In this document: piece by piece, positions 54,700 through 64,000 of the stretch
Layout: each line of letters begins with the position of its first letter
Position numbering within the stretch: the first letter of the stretch is position 1
From: Pleurodeles waltl
Lineage: Eukaryota; Chordata; Amphibia; Caudata; Salamandridae
Direction: 5' to 3'
Assembly: GCF_031143425.1 (NCBI RefSeq)
Contig: NC_090450.1
Coordinates: 217,879,442 to 217,943,441, forward strand
DNA: 64,000 nucleotides
Made by a program: the position numbers and the translations under genes
Notes under the pieces: model-generated
What the model was told of the DNA's origin: nothing
Seen by the model: the letters and a program-made list of their open reading frames with translations, nothing else
Database searches by the model: none

Positions 54700-57532
54700 A
54701 TGGGTGAGGCGGAATTGGGGGGATTTATATGGCTTGTTTGCCATTTCCTCCCACTCATGCTGAAGGCTGGAGGTAGGGTGATACAGGGGTATCACACGGA
54801 GGCCTGTAAAGTCCGGTGGGGGAAGGTGCGCCATCACTTGGTCCGTGTATATGGTAGCCTGAAGAATGAACATCAACTTAAGCACCGCTGGGCTGATCTG
54901 ATATCCAGGGAGCAAGATCTGCTGGACCACCTGGGAATCAGGATTGGTGGCCATGTTGGTGAGTACACATTAATTACATGTGCACAATTTAAAGCTGTGT
55001 GGCGACATGTGATGATTGTTACCCAATATGCCAGATAAGTAGCTGACTGTGTGTAATGCTAGGGAAACCTACTGGGTAATTGATGCACAATGTGAAGGAA
55101 GACAAATGCTAGCAGTCAGGTAGCTCATGTTTTCTACACATACCGGTTGCCTGTAGCAGTATGTAATGTAGTGCTGCCTTTGTGTCAGACAAGCAACACG
55201 TTAATGACTCAATTAGAACTCTACAGGTCACAATAGCCAGTGAAAAATGGATGTTGAAACATCATACCTACATATGTAGACGCCATAGCTAGACTGACAT
55301 TTCTAAACCCAACATGATGCTATAAATGAGTGCTGCCTTCACGTCAATTGAAGTTAGCAATGTTGTCCACACATATGTCACATGTGTGTCTGGTTGGTGT
55401 GTGGAGAAAATGACCACATAGGCTGTTTGAGTTTGAGAGGTCATGCAGTCCTCAAGTGGCCAGCTTTTGGATGTCTCTCTTGGATGCACATGATGAGATG
55501 AATGCACCCGTTTATTGTTGGGGCATACTAATGGAGGTGCATCTTTGACACCACATGACTGTCCAGGCCACTGCATGTGTGTAGTAGGGTGTGTAACTGT
55601 AGCAGGACACTCATCCAATGTAAATGTTGCTCAAGAATAATTCCATGCAGTATGAGCATGTGTGAAAGTGTTTCATTGCTCATGTCATGTTCTCACATTG
55701 TCTTTGTAATTGCAATTGTTTGTCAGTGCACGGATTCTGAGTATATTCTTCCTTCCATGCTTTACAGGTGGACCTGCACCGTACACTGTGGGAGAGGTGT
55801 CTCATTTTGCGGACTCCGACACCTACAGTGAGTGTTGCATGTGTGCTATTTTTAATGTTTGCTGGTGATGCATGATGGACTACTGTGTGTTCAACAGAAT
55901 TCAAGGTTTGATGCGCTGCCCATTCATTAGAATTGTTCCATTAGTGGGATTTCAATTATCACTTCATTTTGAGTAGACCTATGCTTATCCATTTCTCAGA
56001 TTTTGGGTCTGTTGGCCATTCCAGTAGGGCCCGCTATGGGGAATGGGGTGAGTCATGTGGAATACACTGGTTAATATAAGAGTTGCTCTGGGACTTGTCT
56101 CGGACTGAGTCTGCATTTCAGACTGACATTCTCCCAGATAGCTTCTGCAAAAGGCTTGTCTGAAATCTGCTGCTTCCCTAGTTAACGATGGACTGAGTAC
56201 ACTGTAGGTTGGATCTTCCGGGGGCATGTACTTCCACAAGTTGAACTAGAAGTGTGTAGGACTAGAGTGCAATGGCCTAGGTGTACATTCTACTCATGAT
56301 CATGGGTGTTCTTGCTCCTCTGTGTCTGTAGTAAAATATGCCTCACTGGTAGTATGTGATGTTGGACTAAGTCAGTACATTTTGACATGTGTGGACCTTG
56401 GATAGGACAAGGTTTAGCTGACTCCAATTTGTTGCTAGCCCTTCACTGGTGTTGTGTGTGTGGAGGCAAAAACTTGTTGAGCTTTCTAAACACTCCTGTG
56501 TGTGCATTGATTATGGGATTGTTGGTTGTTCTTCCCACCCCCCTCCACAAAGACTGCCATGTGTTTGGGAATATGGGAACTTAGGACTGTAGCAACCAGT
56601 ATGTTACACATGCTTGTGACCATTTGCAACTTTGTTTTGAACCTAGTGTACACACTCGGTTATGGCACATGAGTTCTATACTAGCAAAAACATTTACAAA
56701 TGGCAGATATTGAGGGTTGTGATTGTTATCACATAGACTGACATATGTAGTCAAGGCAATAGGCGGAGGAGGTGCAGCCATAATGTCAGCTGCATTACCA
56801 ATTATTTTGATGAGAAGTTTAGGCTGATGTCACCCATCATGTAGAGACATGTATATGCTAGGTGTGAGATGCCCTTTTGTATGCATGCTTCCCATGTACT
56901 TCCTCTGAGACTTTCAATGATCCATGTGGTGAAATTAGCTGTTACAACTACAGTAAAAGTAAGTTACAATTGACCCATTGTGCTATTCCACCCAATGCAT
57001 TTCCTATAGTAAATAGTTGCCCTTTCTCTTCACAGCTGCAAACATGAGTGCCGCACAGAGGCATGATTTTGAAAGGCGGGCAATGAGATACCGGCACATC
57101 CTGCAGGTGCAGTCGGGGTTCCGACGGATGGCCCAAAAATACCAGGCGGATCGGGCCTCCGGAGCATGGTGGGCCTCACCACAGGGTGGCCCAACGTTGC
57201 CCACTACAGCCACCACCACCACATCCACCAGTTCTCCCCAAGTGGCCCCAGCAATGGCGGGGACAGTTGTCCATGCCTCTGCAGCAGGACCTGGACCCAG
57301 CTATTTCAGAGCTGCAGGACAGTCCAGTGGGCTACAAACAACTCCCACACCAATCACCTCTGCTAGCACACAGACAGCAGCAGCACCTCCTATTGACCCT
57401 GCAGCATTCCAGGCTTTAGACAGGAAAATGGACAAGTTCATTCGGAAGGTGGACAAGCTGAGCCAGGATGTGGCGTACATTAAGAAGCGGGTCAGGTCCA
57501 TCAGGCAGACCCTACGGAAGGCCAACCTCTAG
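54700..57532 (+). CDS. Third Harbinger C gene: Myb/trihelix-like protein with coiled-coil tail
   Basis: Exons 54700-54958, 55768-55827 and 57036-57532 join in phase (phase 1 at both junctions; donors GTGAGT and GTGAGT, acceptors TTTACAG and TTCACAG), giving 271 residues and no break. The ATG has a GCCAGGATGG context. Residues about 22-75 (CKVRWGKVRHHLVRVYG and HQLKHRWADLISREQDLL, with Trp40 and Trp64) look like a Myb/trihelix or MADF-type DNA-binding fold. Exon 2 adds a short Gly/acidic linker. Exon 3 opens with an Arg-rich helix (RHDFERRAMRYRHILQVQ), then a Thr/Ser/Pro/Ala-rich middle, then a C-terminal heptad-rich basic helix (LDRKMDKFIRKVDKLSQDVA ... RQTLRKANL). A role in DNA binding or dimerisation with the transposase complex is inference. 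I do not recognise a named family. Confidence 0.75.
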
Positions 57533-57747
57533 GACTTATTTGGTTCATTTAAATTTATCCCTCCCCTCTCTCCTCTTTCCTTTTTATCATGATAGGTGGG
57601 TTTTGGGGAATAGTGTTAGGTTAGTATAGGTTGTTAGCTTAGTTAGTGTTAGGGAGGAGGGTGGGGGGTCCTTGTTCTTTCTATTTTTCATTTTTGAGTG
57701 TGTGGGTGGGTGGGGGTCAATGTTGGGATTCCTGTCTGTTTAGAAAA

Positions 57748-57785
<38 letters not shown>

Positions 57786-58817
57786 CAAAATTACAAAAAA
57801 ATATATGATTGTTTAGGATAGTATAGTATGTGTGTAGGTTAGTATGTGTTGTCCTGCATGTGTCCTGTCTCATAATGGTGGGTGGGGGGTTGATGTTTAG
57901 ATCGATTTGTTATATGTGTAGGGTAAGGTTAGATTAGGTTAGTTAGGGACAGTTGTGGGTTAGGAGTAGTCAGGTTAGATTAGTGTAGGTATGACTTTTC
58001 CCTTAGTTGCCTCTGGTGTGAATACATATGAATAAATATATAGTTAACCCTTTGCATTATGTGTTAACTGCTACTTGATCATGGCCTTGACATCAGTGTA
58101 GGTGATTGTTTTTCTATGACATTTGTGTCCTATGCTACACACCGAAGAAAATAGAGGTTTAAAATGGCAGCTACCCCTGTGCTAACTTGGTAAGTATCCA
58201 CCATTTGATAGAACCACCATTTGTAGTTTACATGGATCACCAAGGACTTGTGTTGATGAGCATGTATTCTACATCACAAAGTGTGCTTCCAGACTTGGTA
58301 TTGTGGGTAATTTATTAGGTCGGACTGCAGTGTGATGTTCAGGGACATCTTTGTAGATGAGGTGTTGTTAACACTCTTGTCTTGTTGTCTTCATTACTGA
58401 CATGGATCATGTGTGCAAAAATTCAGCATGGCTTCCCTTCATGGAAGTATACTCAGAAAGGGTGATTGATGCTGTGTTTAGTTGTGTTTGCTTAGAATAT
58501 ACTGCATAATTTCATGTTTTAGTATTGCATGGTGCCTACATTTATCAGCCACCATTAGTTGACTTGAATTGCTATAGATGGAGCATTATTCTATCCAACA
58601 CAGCATGATTGTGTGTGGTTTGTCCCTTCATCAGTTATTATCCTCAGGATGGGCAGGCTATGATGCAATCCTGGCCACTGCACAGATGTATCAGACTACA
58701 TGATGTCAGGACAGTTGTATTGACAAGCTACATGGTTGTCACACAGGCACTTTAGAGTTATCTACTGCACAGTTGATGTGTCAAATAACACAGAGACATA
58801 TTAGGTGTGCAAGTGCT
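57533..58817. other. Convergent 3' region in Harbinger C
   Basis: Noncoding. It holds a (TA)n microsatellite at 57756-57784 after an A-run, GT-rich stretches, and AATAAA at 58031-58036, the likely polyadenylation signal of the third gene. Nothing else is recognised. Confidence 0.5.
57756..57784. repeat. (TA)n microsatellite
   Basis: About 14 TA units directly after an A13 run. Confidence 0.95.
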
Positions 58818-58823
58818 ATTTAT
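58818..58823 (-). terminator. Polyadenylation signal of the Myb-like gene
   Basis: TTTATT on plus is AATAAA on minus, about 280 bp past the stop codon at 59105, and faces the signal of the third gene. Confidence 0.6.
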
Positions 58824-59104
58824 TGATAGGTGCTGTAGTGCAAATTGTACATTGTCCATGTTTGCTGAGTCCGTTCTGGTTCATTCTTACATGGTGATCC
58901 TACAGAAGGGGTATGGATGATGCTCCTGACACGCTGGGGTGATGTTACAGACAGTGCAGATGGACAGGATTTGCCGATTAGTAGGAGAGAGATATTCACT
59001 GGCAATGCTGACAAGTCATACAGTGGTTAGCAGAACAGTCATTGAGTATAGTTGTAGTGAGACAAAACGTAGGACCTTGGTCAAATTAGGCCATGGTGCA
59101 GGGA

Positions 59105-61583
59105 CTAGTGCTTCCGGGTACTCTTCCGTGTGAATGTGATCTGTTCCATTTCTTCTTCTTCTGATGTGTGTGTTGCCTGCTTTGTCCTTGTTGTTGGTTG
59201 TGAAGGGGCAACACACACCTGAGTGTTAGAAGACGTGGAGTCAGACATCCCGGTGGCTGCTCCCTGTGAAGGTCTTAAGGGAAGTACTGCAGCAAGGAGG
59301 GCCTGCTGGTTTTTGAGAATAGCAGCTACATCACGATGGTAGGCAGCCAGGTCGGCCCTGAGGGAGTCATGATAGCATTCGTGCATGCAGTGGAAAGTTT
59401 GGGGTGCGAGGTGTTGTGGCAACTCCCTTACTGCAGTGGTGAATTCCTTTATAGTTTCTTGTAGTCCATGCAGTATGGATGTTAGGGCTTGCGTAGCTGC
59501 TGCCTGATCTGCAGATGACATCATGCACGAGCGCACCCCCTCAAGGCTGGCTGCCATATTTTGCATCCCCACCCGCACCTCTTTGGCCAGCTCCCGCTGT
59601 ACTCCAACTACAGTTCTTTCAAAGCTGGTGCCAGTGTCGTCAGAGTCCTCAGCTGTGTAGGAGCTGGCAGGTCTTGCAATTGGGGTGGTGGGTGGTTCTT
59701 CTGTGATGGCTGCTTGTTCTGTGCTCCTCCTTGTGACTGAAGGTGGGGTCTGGAGGGTTTCAAGGACCTTTTGGATGGTCTCCTGGGGAATGTTTATGTG
59801 CTCGTCATCCATGTCATCAGGGAAATCAGGGATAGTGATATCGGCAGGAGATCCACGTTCCTCTGCAATGAAACAGGGTACAATTAGTGTGTCTGTGTTG
59901 TGACAATTTGACGTAACATGCCTGCCTTTTGATGAATTCACTTTGTGATCTTGTTTGGTATTGGTGTCTGCTGTCCTTCATATGGGCATTGTTATAGGCC
60001 TATGGCCCACCTGTGTGTCACATGTATGATATAGAGTTATCAGACTTGTCTGCCTAATCGCCTCTAGGTGTTGCTTTGTACCAAATAGGGAATAGCCATC
60101 TTTTTGTCCTACTCGACCCTCCGTGTATATCTATTCTTATGGTGAGACCTTTCACTGGCTGTGGGTGTTGTGATTGCCCTGGCAGCACACTTGCCTCTCA
60201 GGACCTGCCCCAATCCATGATTGTTCACATTGACTTAATTGTAATTGACATGTGGCATATCCTATGCATGGCAATGTTATGATGTGATATGGATGTAGAC
60301 ATTGTTAATGTGTCCTGCTGATGTTGGGTAATGTGTGTTTAATTGGATTGCCCTGTTTATCGTATCAATGTCCTATTTCGTCCTCTGACTGTGCAGGTGT
60401 ATTTCAGTGACCAGTTGCATGTGTCCCCTCCTCAATGCTGTGGCCTGAGCAGTATGACATTTGTGATGTTGCCTTGTTAGCCAGGCACGTGAAGGACCCT
60501 GACATATGCTGCATGTGTGTGTCCTTAGTGCTGTGTGGCTCCTATTGTTGTTTACTTTGGCTGATGTATGTGACAACTATGGGCATTGACATTTGAGTGT
60601 ACTGGGGCCTTTGTCTTGTTTCAGGAGATTGTTGCAGATGTCATCTTCACCCCCTAATTTAGGTATGTATGTTCCATGGGGAGGTTACTGCCAGTGGCTA
60701 CTTGTGCTGCACATAGATCAGAGGTGTCAGTGTCAACTGTTGTCGCAGTTACATTGCAGTTGTTGTTTTGGCTACTGGATTACTGATAGGGCCCTAGTTA
60801 ATGTAGGAGATATTTTGGCTGACGAGTGCCAGGATGTAAGTTTGACGTAGTGGCCTTCCCACCTGTCGAGGCTTTCCCTTAGCTCCATTGTTGTCATGAC
60901 AGGATGCCCCCATGGGACTGTTGTTGGTGTTGTGTAATGTCGTGCCCCAGTTTCTGTCTGTGCAGGGCATGCCCCCCTGCCGTGCCCCTTTACCCATGCC
61001 ACTCCATGTATATGCTGACTTACATGCAATGTGTAGTGGTATTTCCACCCCTGCTTACAGTCAACATTATTGCATTATAATTCCCCATGCGACTTACCCT
61101 GCATGTGCGTTGTCTCGTGGTAGTCTGTGCTGTCCTGCCCTTGAATCCCTGTGACGATCTCCTCAGGGATGATGGCTGTGACCATCTCCTCCATGTGGCC
61201 CAGGGCCTCCTGGTGTGCTGCACTCCCCCCTCCAGTCTGCAGTGCTGCCTTCCTGTTCCTGGCCATTTTTTCCTTTGTCCTACGTTTGCAGTCATGCCAG
61301 CGTTTCTTACACTCGGTGACTGTCCTGCGTACTTCAGCCACACTGTTGATCTTGTCAACAATTTGTTGCCATATGGCCTCTCTCCTACTGATTGGCAACT
61401 TAGAGGTGATAAACAGTTGGTGCTGGTGTTCCGTCACCTCTTTAACCAGGATTTCCTGCTCCTCTGCACTGAAGCGACACTTTCTTTTTTTCTATATATG
61501 TCCTGGTTCCTGTATGGATCATCCTGGCTGGTTCCTGGTCTGCTGTCATCTTCCTGGGGTCTGTAGTGGCATCTAGGATCCAT
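59105..61583 (-). pseudogene. Myb/SANT-like Harbinger C protein (two exons, one frame slip)
   Basis: This is the DNA-binding partner of the transposase. Exon 1 (61583-61098) starts MDPRCHYRPQEDDSRPG. At an A7 run (about 61484-61490) the frame slips by one, after which KCRFSAEEQEILVKEVTEHQ, SRREAIWQQIVDKINSVAEV and ECKKRWHDCKRRTKEKMARN form a typical Myb_DNA-bind_5-like domain with its Trp pair. Donor GTAAGT and acceptor TTGCAG join in phase to exon 2 (59862-59105): an acidic segment (PDFPDDMDDEHINIPQ), a Thr/Pro linker, long amphipathic helices (LAKEVRVGMQNMAASLEGVR onward) and a basic end, TRKSTRKH. The single-base homopolymer change is the only break. It converges with the third gene. Confidence 0.9.
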
Positions 61584-61599
61584 TTTGGCTCTCCTCTGC

Positions 61600-61902
61600 T
61601 GAAAGGGCAGTGTTCGCGGTTATTTTTTACGCTATTGCGTCCAAAAAAACGGCGCTTTCCGGGTTGCGCTGTCGTAAATCGACCCACAGTCCTTTACGTC
61701 GCGTTAACGTTGTTTTCCTTTACGACTTGACGCCGCGATGTGCGTAACAAAAAAGTACTCCCACCTGTTGGTTGCGCCACCGTGCGTCAAAGTACAAATT
61801 TGACGCCCGCACAACGCATCGAAATGGCGTTAGCCGGCGATAAAAATTTTGACGCAAAAGTGTGCCGGCGCAGCTTTGCGTCAAAAAGTATAAATATGGC
61901 CC
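61600..61902 (-). repeat. Right terminal region of Harbinger C
   Basis: Ends GCGTCAAAAAGTATAAATATGG plus CCC (split here for length: 'gcgtcaaaaagtataa' then 'atatggccc'). It carries 'atggcgttagccggcg' and 'gccggcgcag', shared with the right end of the MITE at 12044-12849, plus further GACGC/GCGTC motifs. It is the promoter side of the Myb-like gene, whose ATG lies at 61583. Confidence 0.85.
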
Positions 61903-64000
61903 TCAGTGTTACCAAAAATACAGGTAGTTTATTTGGGTGACACTGTACCAAAAATATCTTAGAAGCAATACTACTGGAGTCCCAGGACATGGGCACAAAG
62001 GAGGTGCAAAACGCGGTTGGTGCAGACCAATAAAGGAAGGTCCCACACCGCCAGAGAACAACTCAGCGAGTTGAGCGTCGCAGGATGGAGTGCTGGGGAC
62101 CTGGGCCAGGTTGTGCACAAAGGAATTTTGCAAATACTGCACAGAGGCCTCAGGAGGTGAAGAAGATGCAGTACACAGGTTTACCATCGCTCTCAGGGAA
62201 GGCAAGATCTTAGAGTAAAAATAAAGTAAAGGTAAGTAAATTACCCCACCCCAGAGCCCAGAAAAGCAGGAGTAAAGTACTGCAAGTTTCCCTAGGACAC
62301 ACTGCACCTCATTTTGGGATTTTGCAGCAGCCAACCAAGTCTGCAAAGAACAACTGCTGGATTATTGGAACTGAAGACCTGAAAAGGAAGGTGACCAAGT
62401 CCAGAAGTCAAAAGAAGTTCCAGGAAGGACAGGAGCCCCTGCCAACCCAGAAGAGGGGGCAAAAGAAGAGTCCCTGGTTAGTTGAAGACTGCAGAAATGC
62501 ACCCTTGGAAGATGCCAGGGGGTTCCTGTGTGATGCAAAAGATGTCACACGGTACGAAGATCATTGCAGATGAGATTTCTTGTCGGAAGGTGCCAACAAG
62601 CCTTGGCTACGGCAAAAGTGCATTTTTCATTAAAATGGCGCTGGATGGACCCAGGAGGGACCTGGGGGTCTCACCTTTGTGTGAGGAGGATGAGAGGGCT
62701 CTCAGCACTTTAGAGAGCCCTCAGGATGCCAGTCAGCTCCCCAGAAGCTGCAGGATCTGGGTTCAAAGGAGGTGCAAAATGCGGTTGATGCAGCACAACA
62801 AAACAAGGTCCCATCCTGCCGGAGAATAACTCAGCAAGTTGAGCATCACAGGGTGTTGTGCTGGGGACCTGGGCCAGGCTGTGCATGAAGGAATTATTGC
62901 AAAGAGTGCACAGAGGTCTCAGGAGGAGAAGAAGACACAAAGCACAGAGTTACCGTGGTTCTCGGGGAAGGCTAGGAGTTACCTCCTCCAAATTGCGTCA
63001 GTAGGACCTCAGGACAGTATGTCATTGGGGTCTAACCTCTGTGTCCTTAGGAGCACTCTCATTGCTGTGAGAGGAGTCCAAGAGTACTGGTCGTCATCAT
63101 GGAAGGTGCCTGCGTGCGCAGGGGAGTGACTCCGTCACCCCACAGGAGATTTCTTCGGTCCTTCTGGGGCAGGATGAAGACAGTGAGTCCTCAGAGCATG
63201 CACACCATGGAAACTGTTACAGCTGCTGACTGGAGCTGTAGTTGCAGAGGAAAAGTATCCCTTGTGGATATTTTGTTGCTGTTACAGTGGCTCCTGGAGC
63301 ACGCTGCAGTTGATCCGAGGTCAGAGGATGAAGTAGTAGTTGCAGAGGATTCCTGAAGGAAACTTGCAAGCAGAATCTGAAGAGAAACCACAAGAGAGAC
63401 CCTAAATAGCCCTGAGAGGGGGATTGGCTACCTTATCAGGTATGGACCTATCAGGATGGGTCTCTGACGTCACCTGCTGGCACTGGCCACTTAGAGCCCT
63501 CCAGGGTGCCCTCACACCTTGCAAAGCAAGATGGTTGAAGTCTGGGACACACTGGAGGAGCTCGGGGCACCACCCCTGGGGTGGTGATGGACAGGGGAGT
63601 GGTCACTCCCCTTTCCTTTGTCCAGTTTCATACCAGAGCAGGGGGCAAGGAGTCCCTGAACTGGTGTAGACTGGTTTATGCAAGGAGGGCACCATCTGTG
63701 CCCTTCAAAGCATTTCCAGAGGCTGGGGGAGGCTACCCTTCCCCAGCCTTTAACACCTATTTCCAAAGAGAGAGGGTGTAACACCCTGCTGTCAGAGGAA
63801 ATGCTTTGTTCTGACTTCCTGGGACTGGGCTGCCCACACCCCAGGAGGGCAGGACCCTGTCTGTGATGTGGCAGCAGCTGTAGTTGCAGTGCAAGCCTCA
63901 GAGAGCTAGTTTGACAGTACTGGGGATCCATGTTGGAGCCCCCAGGATGCATGGAATTGGCTCCCCATTACCAGATTTGGAATGGGGGGACAATTCAATG
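61903..64000 (-). mobile_element. Reverse-oriented gypsy LTR, right part (runs off window)
   Basis: Continues the LTR broken at 48992. From about 63380 to the window end it matches, on the minus strand, the body of the Gmr1-like LTR: 'gaccctaaatagcc', 'tctctgacgtcacctg', 'ggggagtggtcactcccctt', 'ttccagaggctgggggaggc' and 'gagggtgtaacaccc' are shared. It is clearly diverged from the 24.7-36.0 kb copy, so it is an older or different subfamily. No coding region. Whether it is a solo LTR or part of a full element cannot be seen. Confidence 0.9.
62005..62965. repeat. Duplicated 190-bp segment, spacing about 770 bp
   Basis: Bases about 62000-62190 ('aggaggtgcaaaacgcggtt' onward) recur at about 62770-62960 ('aggaggtgcaaaatgcggtt' onward), sharing 'gctggggacctgggccagg' and 'gcacagagg.ctcaggagg'. 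It is a direct duplication within the reverse LTR; about 580 bp lie between the copies. Confidence 0.85.

Larger units (their letters stand above)
48993..61902 (+). mobile_element. Harbinger element C, 12.9 kb, three genes
   Basis: Left end GGGGCATATTTATACTCCG, right end GTATAAATATGGCCC (inverted partner with one mismatch), with a perfect 3-bp TCA duplication (48990-48992 and 61903-61905). The LTR into which it inserted continues on both sides. Contents in order: transposase (plus, 2 exons), long noncoding stretch, third gene (plus, 3 exons), Myb-like gene (minus, 2 exons). The last two converge tail to tail, with polyadenylation signals at 58031 (plus) and 58823-58818 (minus). Known Harbinger elements carry a transposase and a Myb-like gene; the third gene is additional. 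Damage is slight: one premature stop in transposase and one 1-nt slip in the Myb gene. Confidence 0.95.

Overview
The window looks like gene-poor DNA from a very large vertebrate genome, most likely a salamander or newt. That assignment is inference from repeat content: Harbinger (PIF) DNA transposons and their palindromic derivatives, a Gmr1-type Ty3/gypsy retrotransposon with about 3-kb LTRs, and L1-like LINE relics, stacked inside one another. I find no host gene, tRNA, rRNA or CRISPR array. Every coding block I can identify belongs to a mobile element.

Layout. 1-6250: old, mostly unclassifiable repeats with one small MITE. 6250-15560: a decayed Gmr1-like gypsy element (LTR, gag, integrase, RT, RNase H, LTR) broken by a MITE in its 5' LTR, a reverse-oriented solo LTR that itself holds a hairpin-chain MITE, and an 806-bp Harbinger MITE inside RT. 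About 15772-22900: Harbinger 'A', a broken transposase gene with an antisense Myb-like gene inside its first intron, and minisatellites. 22900-24704 and 35981-36690: Harbinger 'B' (minus strand), whose transposase exon is split by a nearly complete Gmr1-like retrotransposon at 24705-35980, with 2995/2980-bp LTRs and an AGTGC target duplication. 36690-41630: an L1-like LINE (minus). 41640-43361: unclassified sequence with a hammerhead-ribozyme-like motif. 43362-43895: a second hairpin-chain MITE. 44600-48788: a second L1-like relic (plus), cut by a reverse-oriented gypsy LTR (48789-48992 and 61903-64000). That LTR is itself interrupted by a 12.9-kb Harbinger element 'C' (48993-61902) with matching termini and a TCA target duplication.

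How the genes work together. Harbinger C carries three genes: a DDE transposase (2 exons, one premature stop), a Myb/SANT-like DNA-binding protein (2 exons, one 1-nt frame slip) and a third gene of three exons with an intact frame, encoding a putative 271-aa protein with a Myb/trihelix-like N-terminus and a basic coiled-coil C-terminus. Transposase plus Myb-like partner is the known Harbinger pair; the third gene is the best candidate for something undescribed. The MITE at 12044-12849 shares both ends of element C, so C or a relative is its probable source. The Gmr1-like element has integrase upstream of reverse transcriptase and a SCAN-like capsid, both known hallmarks of that lineage.

The nesting gives a relative order of events: L1, then reverse LTR, then Harbinger C on the right; old gypsy, then solo LTR and MITEs on the left; Harbinger B, then the young gypsy in the middle.
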